64,000 nt of DNA from Buchananella felis (GCF_041380015.1 NZ_CP159978.1); one strand, 5' to 3'; counted from the stretch's first letter, positions 1 through 9,225 are shown. Numbers and translations: made by a program. Notes: generated from the letters alone by a model not told the origin.

Positions 1-95
1 CCTCCGCCTACGGCCACTTTGGTCGCGACCTGGAGCAGTTCTCCTGGGAGCGCGTCGACCGCCTGGAGGAGCTGCGCGCCGCGGCCGGCCTCTGA
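1..95 (+). CDS. metK: S-adenosylmethionine synthetase, C-terminal end (partial)
   Basis: Only the last 30 codons are inside the window; reading from base 3 gives SAYGHFGRDLEQFSWE followed by a short helical tail and TGA at 93-95. The AAYGHFGR-like block with a following F-x-W-E is the typical C-terminus of MetK, which makes S-adenosylmethionine from methionine and ATP in the cytoplasm. metK directly before priA-fmt-rsmB is the usual actinobacterial order, which supports the call. The 5' part lies outside the window. Confidence 0.85.
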   Translation, partial: SAYGHFGRDLEQFSWERVDRLEELRAAAGL

Positions 96-108
96 CCGTT
101 CTAGTTGA

Positions 109-155
109 GGGCGGCCGCCTGGCACATGGGTTGCGGGGCGGCCGCCTTCTTTTGT
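109..155 (+). terminator. Rho-independent terminator after metK
   Basis: The self-complementary 10-mer GGCGGCCGCC occurs at 110-119 and again at 137-146, so the two copies can pair across a 17-nt loop. The second copy is followed by TTCTTTTGT. It lies just after the metK stop. Confidence 0.7.
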
Positions 156-159
156 CCCT

Positions 160-200
160 GCCGGGCGGTTTGGGGGAGGTGGCCGACGTTGCCGCCCGGC
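160..200. terminator. Hairpin between convergent metK and hydrolase genes
   Basis: GCCGGGCGG (160-168) can pair with CCGCCCGGC (192-200) over a 23-nt loop. It sits between the two convergent genes and may stop transcription from the minus-strand hydrolase gene. No clear T-run follows on either strand, so this is only a candidate. Confidence 0.35.
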
Positions 201-223
201 CTGTTTGAGAGCGCGGCCGGAGG

Positions 224-1069
224 CTAGCCGGCGATCTCGCGGATGGCGTTCGCCACGAGCTCGGGGGCGGAGATCGGCATGTTGTGGGTGGCGCCGGCGG
301 CGGTGCGTAGCTGCGCGTTGGGGTGCTTTAGCGCGGCCTCGAGGTGGGCGACGTTGATCGCGTCGCGGGTGTGGGCGGACTCGCCCTTCATGGTGGCGCC
401 GGCGGTCATGAGGAGGGTGGGGACGTTCGGTTGCTCGGCTTGGTGGCGGGCCAGTTGCTCTAGGCCGTCGCGCAGGTTGCGCAGCTCGGCGGCGAACTCG
501 CGGGAGGCGGCGAAGGTGGTGGAGGCGCGCAGGGCGGGGGTGTAGTCGAGCGGGCCCAGGGGCTTAAGAAGGGGACGAATTAGCAGGGGGAGTAGTCCCA
601 GGTAGCCGAGCACGCGCACGGCGACGCGCTGGAGCTTAAGGGCGGTGGGGCGGAAGAACTCGATGAGGTGCTCATCGGTCGGGTCCAGCAGCACCATGCC
701 GCGCACGCGGCCGAGGGTCGGGGCGTTGGCTTGGCACCAGTTGCGCACGATCGGGCCGCCCCAGCTGTGTCCCACCAGGGTGAGGCAGTCGTAGTCCTGG
801 GCGGCGATGACGGCGGCGAGGTCGCCACTTTGCCGATCCAGGCTGCGTTCAGCCGTATCGCGGGTGGAGGCACCGATGCCTGCGCGGTCGTAGGCCAGCA
901 CGCGGTATGCACGGGAGAGCAGGCGCATCACTGGGGCCCAGTAGCGGGCGCTCATGCCCATGCCGGCCTCTAGGACGATGAGCTGCCCGCCGTGACCCAT
1001 GGAAATTGTGGACAGGCGGCGCCCGTCTGGGGTGGGGACGAAACTGGTCTCGGGTTCGAAAATCGCCAT
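224..1069 (-). CDS. Alpha/beta-fold hydrolase
   Basis: A 281-residue cytoplasmic alpha/beta hydrolase. The nucleophile elbow is GHSWGG with Ser102. An oxyanion-region HG-like segment occurs near residues 26-38 (GHGGQLIVLEAGMGMS). DRAGIGAS at 61-68 is the block seen in many esterase/haloperoxidase-like hydrolases, and a late His (ATHNMP, about residue 264) is a plausible third catalytic residue. Substrate cannot be told from sequence. It is convergent with metK and divergent from priA, so it is probably a single-gene unit. The start chosen is the ATG at 1069, which keeps the natural N-terminus; the ribosome binding site ahead of it is weak. It could also be a lipase-like or peptidase-like member of the same fold. 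Confidence 0.8.
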   Translation of the reverse strand: MAIFEPETSFVPTPDGRRLSTISMGHGGQLIVLEAGMGMSARYWAPVMRLLSRAYRVLAYDRAGIGASTRDTAERSLDRQSGDLAAVIAAQDYDCLTLVGHSWGGPIVRNWCQANAPTLGRVRGMVLLDPTDEHLIEFFRPTALKLQRVAVRVLGYLGLLPLLIRPLLKPLGPLDYTPALRASTTFAASREFAAELRNLRDGLEQLARHQAEQPNVPTLLMTAGATMKGESAHTRDAINVAHLEAALKHPNAQLRTAAGATHNMPISAPELVANAIREIAG

Positions 1070-1382
1070 TTTGCTCAGGATTTCGACTCGGGGTACAACC
1101 TGGTGTCGAGTCTATGTGGCGGGTATCGCGGGGAAGAGGGGAAGCAATTTAGATAGGGGCGCATAAGTTCCTTTTCGCCTGCGCGGTCGTGGTGGCGCCG
1201 GGTGTGGCGGCGGTGCGGGGGTGGGTGTGGTGGTGGTCGGGGTGGGAGTGGCGATGGTCGGGGTGCGTTGGGTGTGTAGGGTGCCTGGGCGTTCCCAGAA
1301 ATGTTGGTGGGCTTCGGTAGGCTGCCTGCAAAAGGCCGCACACGGTGAATCGGGTCGAGGTGAAGCGAGGGGAGGTGGCGCG
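1070..1382. other. Intergenic region between divergent hydrolase and priA genes
   Basis: No convincing open frame of its own. The middle (about 1188-1285) is strongly G/T-skewed on the plus strand, with many repeats of GGTGG, GGTCGG and GGGTG. It should hold the two divergent promoters. A good ribosome binding site, GGAGG at 1371-1375, lies 7 nt ahead of the priA GTG. Confidence 0.5.
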
Positions 1383-3518
1383 GTGAGCGAGGAAGCTTCG
1401 CTGTTCGAGCTGCCGGAGGCGCCGCCAGCGCCCGTGGCTTCGCGCCTGGCCCAGCCGGTGGCGCGTGTGTTGCTGCAGGTCCCGCTGCCGCACCTCAACC
1501 AGAGCCTGGATTACCTGGTGCCGGAGAAGTGGGATACGCAGGCCCAGCCGGGGGTGCGCGTGGTGGTCACGCTGGCCGGGCGCAAGGTGGATGGTTACGT
1601 GATCGAGCGCGCCACGGAGTCCAAGCATCACCGGTTGGCCGAGCTGGTCAAGGTGGTCTCCCCGGTGCAAGTTTTGACCCCGGAGGTGTTGGCGTTGGCG
1701 CAGGCGGTGGCGCTGCGAAACGCCGGCGCGGTGGACGACGTTCTGCGCCACGCCATTCCGCCCCGCCACGCCCGCGCGGAAAAGGCGGTACTAGAGGAGT
1801 GCGCCGAGGAGCCTGCGGGTGGCGCGGAAGCTGCGGTGGGTGAGGTCGCCAGAGCCGTAGCGGCTGAAGCCGGGGCTGTGGCCGGCGATGTGGGAACTGT
1901 GGCCGGTGAAGTAGCGACTGAGGAAGGCACGGCGGTCGACGAAGCGCGGGCGGAAGAAGCGGTTGCGGCGCTTGAGGGTGGGCTGAGCGAGTACCCGGGC
2001 GGGGCGGCGTTCCTGCGCCACCTGGCCGCCGGGGAAGCTCCCCGGGCGGTGCACTGCACCCTGCCGCGCCCGGACCTGGAGGCCGGGTGGGTGCGGCCGC
2101 TGCTGGAGGCGGCCGCAGCGGCGCACCGGGCGGGACGGGGCGTGATCCTGTGCCTGCCCACCACGCGGCTGCTGCAGGAGGCGGCGAGAGCGTGGGCGCA
2201 GCTGTACCCGGGGCTGGAGGAGCCGGAGCTGTGGCAGGAGGGGCCCTCCGAGCAGCGCTACGGCATGTTCATGCGAATCCTGCTGGGCAAGTCCAACATG
2301 GTGTTTGGGCTGCGCGGGGCGGTGTTCGCGCCGGTGCAAAACCTGGGCCTGTTGGCGCAGTGGGACGACGGTGATGACCACTACCAGGATCCTTCCGCCC
2401 CCTACTGGAACACACGCACGGTGCTGGCGCAGAGGGCGGGCCTGGCGGGTTGCGCGGTGCTGCTGAGCGGGTATTCGCGCAGCGTGGAGGCACAGTCCCT
2501 GGTGGAGCAGGGCTGGGCGGTGAACCTGGAGGCCGACCGGCAGGAGCGGCGCGCCCGCACGGCCCGGGTGCGGGCACTGGATGAGGTGGATCAGGCGCGT
2601 GACGGCAAGGCGGGCCACTCCCGCTTCCCGCCGCCGGCCCACGCGGTGGTGGCGCACGGCCTGCAGAAGGGCCCGGTGCTGGTGGTGGCCAACTGGGCCG
2701 GGTACGTGGAGGCGTTGCTTTGCGACTCGTGTGAGGCGCCGGCGCGGTGCGGCAGGTGCGAGGGGCCGCTGCGCCTGCCCGCAGGCGTGCCAGAGCCGCG
2801 CTGTGCCTGGTGCGATCAGCCGCAGCGCTTTACGTGCGCCAAGTGCGGGCACGTGCGGCTGCGCGCGGGGCGGATTGGCGTGAACCGGCTGGGGGAGGAG
2901 CTGGGGCGTGCTTTTCCGAACGTGCCGGTGCTGATCTCTGGTTCGCGCAGCGACGGCGGGGTGGTGGAGGCGGTGGATGCCCGGCCACGGTTGGTGGTGG
3001 CCACGCCGGGGGCGGAGCCGCGCGCGGAGGGCGGATACCGGGCCGTGGTGTTGTTGGATCCGACTATGATCGCGGCGCGTCCGGAGTTGTGGGCGCCGGG
3101 GGAGGCGCTGCGGCGTTGGCTGGCGGCGGCGAGCCTGGCGGCGCCGGACGGGCAGGTGTTGCTCACGGCGGGGGCACCGCAGAACTTGAACCAGGCGTTG
3201 GTGCGGTGGGACCCGGTGGGGTTCGCGTCCGCCCAGCTGGCTGAGCGGGTGGAGTTGGCCTACCCGCCGGCGGTGCGGATGGCGTTGCTGAGCGCGGAGG
3301 CGCGCGAGCTGCGTGGCGCGCTGGCCCAGCTCAAGCTGCCCGAGGGGGCCGAGCTGCTGGGGCCTTTCGATCACGAGGACGGCTGGGCGCGCGCGATAGT
3401 CCGCGCGCCGTTGGCGCGCGGGGGCGCGCTTTCGCGCGCCCTGCTAGACCTGGCGGGCCTGCGCTCGGCCAAGCGGCAACCGCTCCAAATCCGCCTAGAC
3501 CCGGCCGAGCTCTGGTAG
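1383..3518 (+). CDS. priA: Primosomal protein PriA, actinobacterial helicase-deficient type
   Basis: The open frame extends upstream, but the GTG at 1383, with GGAGG 7 nt before it, gives the conserved start (711 aa). The N-terminal DNA-binding domain is recognisable (VLLQVPLPHLNQSLDYLVP, then GVRVVVTLAGRKVDGYV). A zinc-binding region carries paired cysteines, CDSC, CGRC, CAWC and CAKC, about residues 450-500. No Walker A GxGKT motif is visible where the helicase domain should be; actinobacterial PriA proteins are known to lack the helicase motifs, so a structural role in replication restart is likely. An Ala/Glu/Val-rich low-complexity insert occupies about residues 138-200. In most relatives fmt follows directly; here about 7 kb intervenes. 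Confidence 0.9.
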   Translation: MSEEASLFELPEAPPAPVASRLAQPVARVLLQVPLPHLNQSLDYLVPEKWDTQAQPGVRVVVTLAGRKVDGYVIERATESKHHRLAELVKVVSPVQVLTPEVLALAQAVALRNAGAVDDVLRHAIPPRHARAEKAVLEECAEEPAGGAEAAVGEVARAVAAEAGAVAGDVGTVAGEVATEEGTAVDEARAEEAVAALEGGLSEYPGGAAFLRHLAAGEAPRAVHCTLPRPDLEAGWVRPLLEAAAAAHRAGRGVILCLPTTRLLQEAARAWAQLYPGLEEPELWQEGPSEQRYGMFMRILLGKSNMVFGLRGAVFAPVQNLGLLAQWDDGDDHYQDPSAPYWNTRTVLAQRAGLAGCAVLLSGYSRSVEAQSLVEQGWAVNLEADRQERRARTARVRALDEVDQARDGKAGHSRFPPPAHAVVAHGLQKGPVLVVANWAGYVEALLCDSCEAPARCGRCEGPLRLPAGVPEPRCAWCDQPQRFTCAKCGHVRLRAGRIGVNRLGEELGRAFPNVPVLISGSRSDGGVVEAVDARPRLVVATPGAEPRAEGGYRAVVLLDPTMIAARPELWAPGEALRRWLAAASLAAPDGQVLLTAGAPQNLNQALVRWDPVGFASAQLAERVELAYPPAVRMALLSAEARELRGALAQLKLPEGAELLGPFDHEDGWARAIVRAPLARGGALSRALLDLAGLRSAKRQPLQIRLDPAELW

Positions 3519-3578
3519 TGAATAGGATGGGAGAATGAACATTTGAGTATGAGAACTATATCGAGACGTGTTGAGAAT

Positions 3579-4799
3579 TCAGTTCGAGAATAGTGTAGTA
3601 ACAAAATGCCAGACTGTCGAAGGGAACTGCCATACGGCCGTTAAGCTTGCTTGAGCATCGTTAGCAGGTTTGTAGAACCATTCTCCGACTCCGCCCGGCA
3701 AATAGCATAGCAGCGCGGTGAGTCCGGCAACTAACGCCGTCAATGCCAGCATCCCGAAGTAAAAAATAGCTATTGCAATAACAGTGTGGAAGACGGTCGA
3801 AGCAAAGGACGTTGTCGAGCTAGCATTAGCCTTCTCTATCTGACCGGTTCGAGTATTCGAATTCGAGACAATCACATTCTGTTTTGGATCGGCGTGTCTT
3901 ACTACGGAACTCCCATTAGCAGCGGGCGTCGAGATCGCTGGGCTCCTGGTCGATGGGGCGCGTGTGATCTCAGGAGCTCCTGACCTGTCGGCGGAGCCAC
4001 GATGCTGCCATTGGAAGGCAACGGTCGAAAGAATACCTTGTGGATCGTCGTACCGGCCACCTGCAAAGTAGTGGAGTAGCAATTCATCTCTGGGGGAAAA
4101 AGGATGGTTGCCTCGTATAAGCTCGCGTTGACCAATAGTGCGTGACACAATCTGTACAACGAGCCTGCCGAACTTGTACCAGTCTGATGCTACGGAGTGT
4201 ACACGCGCACTGTTAGGCTCCTTGGACCAAGCAGGCTCAAATCTAATGTCGAAAGGGCAACATCCCTTCAACACAGAGCAATCCATATCAATCAAATACG
4301 GAGAACCGTCCTCTGCGAAAAGTATGTTCGCATAGTATAAATCTCCAACAGCGAGGTCTCTAGAGTGCAGCCACAAAATTCTGTCCATTAGCTTACCCAA
4401 GAACCTGATCCTGGCGTTCATGTCGATTGTTTGGAACTCGGCTTCGATAATTTGACCCGCAGACCGTGGTTCGCTCTTACTGCCATTCTGAATCCAGAAC
4501 GCTATGGGGGCACAGTTCACTAGAACACCGCAGGGCTTGCCGTTCTGTTCGACGATATGGGTTGGCCATCCACAAAAGGAGTCGAGTTCGCCACGGGTTT
4601 CGGAGTCGAGAGAATGGCGCCAGCGAATATGGTCTTCCAGCTGTTTAATATTGAGATGCGATAGCGTGTTTGCCGAATATTTCTTGTATATGTACTTCTC
4701 TCCGTTAAAGCGAATCAGGCTAACTTCGTCAGTTTGACCTCTTGAAGAAAGTGAAGCGACAACATCTAGTGCATGGTCAGAGACGCGAAGGACGTTCAT
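3579..4799 (-). CDS. Membrane-anchored kinase-fold protein (TerY-P-type kinase)
   Basis: 406 aa. The N-terminal half has a divergent protein-kinase fold: a candidate ATP-binding lysine in KYIYKKY (about 36-41), a catalytic-loop-like GDLYYANIL (Asp153, Asn158), and IDMD (Asp171, Asp173) in place of DFG. This GDL..N / IDxD pairing resembles the kinase of the TerY-P triads (vWA + PP2C + kinase). A Ser/Thr/Pro-rich linker (about 270-325) is followed by a long hydrophobic stretch (about 330-365), so the kinase is probably tethered by a C-terminal membrane segment. Its ATG overlaps the PP2C stop by 4 bp (ATGA), implying translational coupling. It is last in the four-gene operon. Activity is inferred. 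Confidence 0.7.
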   Translation of the reverse strand: MNVLRVSDHALDVVASLSSRGQTDEVSLIRFNGEKYIYKKYSANTLSHLNIKQLEDHIRWRHSLDSETRGELDSFCGWPTHIVEQNGKPCGVLVNCAPIAFWIQNGSKSEPRSAGQIIEAEFQTIDMNARIRFLGKLMDRILWLHSRDLAVGDLYYANILFAEDGSPYLIDMDCSVLKGCCPFDIRFEPAWSKEPNSARVHSVASDWYKFGRLVVQIVSRTIGQRELIRGNHPFSPRDELLLHYFAGGRYDDPQGILSTVAFQWQHRGSADRSGAPEITRAPSTRSPAISTPAANGSSVVRHADPKQNVIVSNSNTRTGQIEKANASSTTSFASTVFHTVIAIAIFYFGMLALTALVAGLTALLCYLPGGVGEWFYKPANDAQASLTAVWQFPSTVWHFVTTLFSN

Positions 4800-6031
4800 T
4801 TCGTTTGCTCAGAGCTCAAATTAGACTGGAAAAGGACGGCGGTAGCGTCATCATCAAACCCTGCGCCGTCGTGACGCAATGCGAGAAGGAACTGGGCTGG
4901 ATCACCAAGGCCGTGTATAACTCGTGAAATATTATTCAAAGTGTGTGGTGCCTGCTCTTCGAGTTGCTTGAAATAACCGTCGGTAGCCAATAGCAGTAGC
5001 TGACCAGGGACTAGGAATTCGACGTTCGATTCAAAACGAGCAAAATTAGCGGGCAAGGAGTCGGTTGACTCATTGTGTAGTTGTGGGCCAACATTGAGAA
5101 CGTGAAATCCACCGTGCGACTGTTCGCTATCCAAGGGTTCTAGGACTACAATCGCCGAATCTCCAATGGATAACCAGCGCGTCTCTATGCGGTCTCCAAT
5201 AGATCTTGTCCACGCTCCGACCAGCGTGGTGCCGGGCACGCGATCCGAAACGCGAGCATTCCGAAATCCGTCTTCAACGACTGTGCAGACTTTTTCGATA
5301 ATGCGGGCTGCATTGTCGCTCCAATCACCCTGAAATACTGATTGAATCGGGACTGCTTGAAGGGCAGATACTGCGAGCCGAGATGAACGCTCAGAAAAGG
5401 GATGTGACCCTACACCGTCGGCGACAGCCATACCAGCCATAGCGCCTGCACCCCAAACAGAAAATGCATCTTGACAAGGCAATCCCACCCGTGTGTGCCT
5501 TCTGCCAATCCTGGATGCTGCCCAAATGACACCGCTATCCAACTGATGTATATCAGCGGAATAGTTTGGGAACCACTCTTGCTTGAAATGAGGAACGCTA
5601 AGCATCATTTTGCCAGCAGGCCAAGTCGGCCCCGTCAAAGGAGTCTGAGGAAGCGGCCTTTGAGTCGATGTGTCCTCTCGACGGTTCGGTCTCAAATGCA
5701 ATGAACCGGATGTTTCTAGGTCACTGTTTCCCACTGTCTGCCAGGCTAGTGAGGATGGCTGCTCAGCTGCAATGCCGTCATCCTGAACTGAACCGGCAAA
5801 TTGAGACGTATCGTTGCATTGCCCGGACACTGCGTGCCTGTTGCGGAGGAGCGCTAAACGCGCAGACGAGTTGGCGTTACGTGCGCGTTTTCCTTGTCGA
5901 CGCTTTTTTTGAAGAAGATGACGGGCTTTGTCATGTAGCCAAGCGCGCCGATTAAAGCCGAAGATGATGGCGAGTATGGTAAGCGATAGTACAAGAAAAA
6001 CGATGGTGGGCAACAATAGGTAGTCAAGCAT
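4796..6031 (-). CDS. PP2C-family Ser/Thr phosphatase with N-terminal membrane anchor
   Basis: 411 aa. Residues 4-25 form a single transmembrane helix, followed by a basic stretch and a low-complexity linker to about 160. The C-terminal PP2C domain shows CQDAF (Gln187-Asp188), VADGVGSH (Asp205-Gly206), LSIGDSA, ATDGYF and FDDDATAVL, which contain the metal-binding aspartates of PP2C/PPM phosphatases. It should remove phosphate from Ser/Thr on proteins at the inner membrane face. It sits between a vWA gene and a kinase-fold gene, so it is the likely counter-enzyme of that kinase. The start is an ATG; the upstream SD is weak. Confidence 0.82.
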   Translation of the reverse strand: MLDYLLLPTIVFLVLSLTILAIIFGFNRRAWLHDKARHLLQKKRRQGKRARNANSSARLALLRNRHAVSGQCNDTSQFAGSVQDDGIAAEQPSSLAWQTVGNSDLETSGSLHLRPNRREDTSTQRPLPQTPLTGPTWPAGKMMLSVPHFKQEWFPNYSADIHQLDSGVIWAASRIGRRHTRVGLPCQDAFSVWGAGAMAGMAVADGVGSHPFSERSSRLAVSALQAVPIQSVFQGDWSDNAARIIEKVCTVVEDGFRNARVSDRVPGTTLVGAWTRSIGDRIETRWLSIGDSAIVVLEPLDSEQSHGGFHVLNVGPQLHNESTDSLPANFARFESNVEFLVPGQLLLLATDGYFKQLEEQAPHTLNNISRVIHGLGDPAQFLLALRHDGAGFDDDATAVLFQSNLSSEQTK

Positions 6032-6069
6032 TTCTAAGTAGTGCCGTTCTTAATAGTAAACGCGGCTCC

Positions 6070-6837
6070 TCATGCACAACCTCTGCCTATGCAAAGGTCA
6101 GTCATGCTCGGGGGAGCTGCGAAATCGAATGTGGCACCACTTGCCGAGTTGGCAATTGAGTTACGAATCGCGAAGAGAAGATCCGGGATGAATGATTTGA
6201 GACCCTTGACGTTTCTGGCGATGAGGGCTCTACCGTGCCGAGGCGTCTTGCTGTGGATAGCTCTAAGAGTGCTCTCGTCGGCCTTGTCCAGACCTAGCGC
6301 AATAATACGGGGGCGCAACCTCTCAGGGATTCGGGCAATTGCACGATCGTACTCTGCTTCCCATTCCGCCCGAGGTTGGCGACCCGCCGCTGTTTCGGGA
6401 ACTCCATCGGTGATGAAGAAGACGACTGGGCGGTAGAGTTTTTTGTTGGAAGCTGATAGTGCCTTAATATCTTCGTGGATTGTATCCCCGAGATAGCGCC
6501 AAACCTTTGCGTAGTCTGTGAAGGTTCCCCTGCTCAATTGCTTGTTACCGAGCTGCAATTGTTCGAACACACAGGTCTGTTGAATTGTTGTAGGCGAATC
6601 GTTGAAAGCGATGACGCAAAGGTAGCCCTGGGATTTAATCTCGAAGTTCGAAGACAGAGCATCAGCCATCTCGTGAATGGCAGGCTGTAATACCTCTCCA
6701 CTTGGGACGGTGTCGTTCGCTAGGTGTTCTTCGGTGAAGCGGTACATGCTCTGCGACGTGTCGCAAACTACATAGAATAAGAATGCATCCATTGAGGGGG
6801 CCGTGCCGATTTCTACATCGCCACCGACGTAGTACAT
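6070..6837 (-). CDS. von Willebrand factor A domain protein, TerY-like
   Basis: 255 aa. Nearly the whole protein is one vWA domain with an intact metal-ion-dependent adhesion site: DTSQS (Asp26, Ser28, Ser30), a Thr in GTFTDY (about 104-109), and FITDG (Asp144). vWA domains of this TerY type act as cytoplasmic scaffolds binding partner proteins through a divalent metal. The ribosome binding site AAAGGA precedes the ATG by about 6 nt. The gene starts 12 bp after the FHA-ABC transporter stop, and PP2C and kinase genes follow, giving the vWA-PP2C-kinase order of TerY-P triads. No TerC/TerD gene is in the window. Confidence 0.82.
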   Translation of the reverse strand: MYYVGGDVEIGTAPSMDAFLFYVVCDTSQSMYRFTEEHLANDTVPSGEVLQPAIHEMADALSSNFEIKSQGYLCVIAFNDSPTTIQQTCVFEQLQLGNKQLSRGTFTDYAKVWRYLGDTIHEDIKALSASNKKLYRPVVFFITDGVPETAAGRQPRAEWEAEYDRAIARIPERLRPRIIALGLDKADESTLRAIHSKTPRHGRALIARNVKGLKSFIPDLLFAIRNSIANSASGATFDFAAPPSMTDLCIGRGCA

Positions 6838-6849
6838 GTCCTGTCCTTT

Positions 6850-9225
6850 CTAATACTTGTTGACAGTGTGGTTGATTTTTAGGATTGATACTGCAATCGC
6901 GACCAAACCGATTGCAAGTAGGGTCAATAGCCTCAGGTATGCCGTGAGAGTGGACGACGCGAATGCTGGATCGAACACGAATCCTATCAAGGCTTCATGG
7001 TTCAAAATGCTCGCTGCCCCAGAAATGAATTGTCGAGCCGGCGAGAGCCACATGAGCTTCGTGATCCATGACCCTTCATTGAGAGGCACGATGACCCCCG
7101 TAGTGATCGTGAGTCCGATCATTGCTACCACAATATACGTGAGAACACGGTCTTTTTCAGCGAATGTCACAGAGATGAGCATCCCAATGGAGTAGCAAGA
7201 GAAAGCGAATGCGGCTGCATACAATGAAAGCCATACTATTTTACCGACTGGGGCAGGAGGGGCATTGAATAATGTTTCTTCTAATGTCTGTGTCGCCGTC
7301 ACGGCGATAGCAGGAAAGGCGATCATCCAAGGCGAGTCGATTAGGAATTGGGCCAGTAGGCTCCTTGTCGGATTGATTCCCCACACAAGCTCTCGTTTCA
7401 TAAATGTCCAACTGTCGGTGAAGGAAACCATTGGCTTCCGCATGACCAGAAATCCAATCACGGTGACGAGAAACTGTAGCAAGGTGATGAACTTGGGATT
7501 GGGGGGAGTTGTGGCAGTTTCGAGTTGTCCACCAAATCCGATGCCGACGTAGGTCAACATCATTGCACAGGCTATCGCGACGGTTGTGAAACCAAAAGTA
7601 GACTTGAGTATTGCCAGCGGTTTCGCTGAGTCGGAGTGACGGCTCAATGTGTGGGCAGGCGTAATCTGATCGTGCCGGGGCTCGAGGCGCAAATGACCTC
7701 TTTCGCGGAGTCTTCGGACTACCAGCGTCTGTACCTTCGGTTGAGTTGGGAGGTGTCGGCGCTTACGACGCTTGTATCTGTTATTGGTCGTTGCCGGCAG
7801 GGAGTTGCTAGAAACTCGCACAGAGTCGAAGAGGTCGGCATATGAATGGCAGCCAAGCTTCTTGAGGATGTCGGCAGGCTTGCCGCTAAAAGCGATAGTT
7901 GAACGAGGTGCGTTTGGTTGTAACTTATGCGGCGCACCAATAAGGGTGACGCTATCGGCGAGGTCCAAATTCAAAACGGCATGGGTGACAAACAAGACGA
8001 CCATGTTATTACGCCGTGCGATTTCCTTTAGTAACGACACGAGTAGCCGGTCTAGTCCTTCATCTAGTCCAGAGGAAGGTTCGTCGAGGACGAGTAGCTG
8101 TGGTTCGGTTACTAGTTCTGATGCGACGGAGACGCGTTTTCTTTGCCCTCCGGACAATTTGCATATTGGTTTGTCTGCGACGTCTGATAGGCGTAGGGAA
8201 TCGATAACTTCTGCGACGATGTCTTCGTGTTGCTGTGCTAGATTCTTCGCCAGGTTCCTTACTGTTGAAGTGTAAACAAGGTACTCCCAGACAGTCAGTG
8301 TCTCTAACAGATTGTCGCGTTGTGGTACGTAGCTTAGAATTTGTGGTGGAAATGTCCCGCCAGTAGACAGTGAAAAGGAGTTCATTTCGATTTCGCCACT
8401 CACGATTTGTGCTTCGCCAGTGAGAGCGCGAATCAACGTGGACTTTCCGATCGCCGATGGGCCGATTATCGCATTGACAGTTCCTGGGAAGAATTCTAGA
8501 CTCACTCCTCCGAGTTGAATTGGCGTTTTCTTTGATTTTTCGAAGTTTGCAATTGAGACGTCGGTGAAGCGGAGCCTTGGGCCGAGTTTATGTGGTTGGA
8601 GTGGAGTCTGGGGTTTGGTTGCAGCATTTTGTTGCGCGTCGGGCTGAGGGTAAAATGGCCAGCGGATTGAGTAGCTTCCAAGCGTAACGATGTCGCCATC
8701 GGACAGCGGTTCGTGGCCGGCGCGTTGCCCGTTGACCCATGTGGCGTTGCTGCATGAATTATCGGAGAGCGTCCATTGTCCATTGCGTAGAATTAGTGTG
8801 GCGTGGCGTGCTTCGATGCCAGGGTTAACTATTCTGATGTCGGCTGAGGGGTCCGACCCTATGCTGATTGGTCGTTCTGGCGCGTTTGCGGAGCGTTCAT
8901 TTCGTCTGGCGGGCTGCGCATTTTTTGGGGCTGCGGCATGGCGATATTGGGAGATCGGCATTGCAGGCGCAGGTTTGGCGACGATCTGATCCGGCCACAT
9001 AAGACTTGTGTTACCAATTTGTATCAGGTCGCCTGTGTTGAGTTCCTTGAAACCGGCCACCTGACCATTGACAAGGGTGGTCCCGTTGCCTGCTAAGTCG
9101 CTTAGGCACCAGGTTCCGTCATCGTCTAAGTGAATGATTGCGTGTCTGTCTTGTATTTCTGGTTCGTGGATGCGAACGTCGACATCTTGCCCGCTCCCGA
9201 TAATGATACGTCGACTCCCGGTCAT
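6850..9225 (-). CDS. Two-FHA-domain ABC-2-type transporter, ATPase fused to permease
   Basis: 791 aa, one polypeptide: FHA-like domain 1 (about 1-80), FHA-like domain 2 (about 115-190), an ABCG-type ATPase (about 218-450) and a six-helix ABC-2 membrane domain (about 550-790). ATPase motifs: Walker A GPSAIGKST (255-263), Q-loop in VPQRDNL, signature LSGGQ (358-362), Walker B LLVLDE. The layout matches mycobacterial Rv1747, an FHA-ABC exporter controlled by a Ser/Thr kinase. Both FHA domains are unusual: the normal phosphothreonine-binding Arg is Ser (Ser11, Ser124) and the normal Ser of SxxH is Gln25 and Glu138, though NGT/VNG elements remain. It is first in the operon with vWA, PP2C and kinase genes. 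The substrate is unknown. Confidence 0.85.
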   Translation of the reverse strand: MTGSRRIIIGSGQDVDVRIHEPEIQDRHAIIHLDDDGTWCLSDLAGNGTTLVNGQVAGFKELNTGDLIQIGNTSLMWPDQIVAKPAPAMPISQYRHAAAPKNAQPARRNERSANAPERPISIGSDPSADIRIVNPGIEARHATLILRNGQWTLSDNSCSNATWVNGQRAGHEPLSDGDIVTLGSYSIRWPFYPQPDAQQNAATKPQTPLQPHKLGPRLRFTDVSIANFEKSKKTPIQLGGVSLEFFPGTVNAIIGPSAIGKSTLIRALTGEAQIVSGEIEMNSFSLSTGGTFPPQILSYVPQRDNLLETLTVWEYLVYTSTVRNLAKNLAQQHEDIVAEVIDSLRLSDVADKPICKLSGGQRKRVSVASELVTEPQLLVLDEPSSGLDEGLDRLLVSLLKEIARRNNMVVLFVTHAVLNLDLADSVTLIGAPHKLQPNAPRSTIAFSGKPADILKKLGCHSYADLFDSVRVSSNSLPATTNNRYKRRKRRHLPTQPKVQTLVVRRLRERGHLRLEPRHDQITPAHTLSRHSDSAKPLAILKSTFGFTTVAIACAMMLTYVGIGFGGQLETATTPPNPKFITLLQFLVTVIGFLVMRKPMVSFTDSWTFMKRELVWGINPTRSLLAQFLIDSPWMIAFPAIAVTATQTLEETLFNAPPAPVGKIVWLSLYAAAFAFSCYSIGMLISVTFAEKDRVLTYIVVAMIGLTITTGVIVPLNEGSWITKLMWLSPARQFISGAASILNHEALIGFVFDPAFASSTLTAYLRLLTLLAIGLVAIAVSILKINHTVNKY

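Noticed and set aside
3579..9225. Type VI or type VII secretion cluster suggested by FHA, PP2C and kinase genes
   Set aside because: No FtsK/EccC-type ATPase, WXG100, Hcp, VgrG or sheath genes are present; the FHA domains belong to an ABC exporter.
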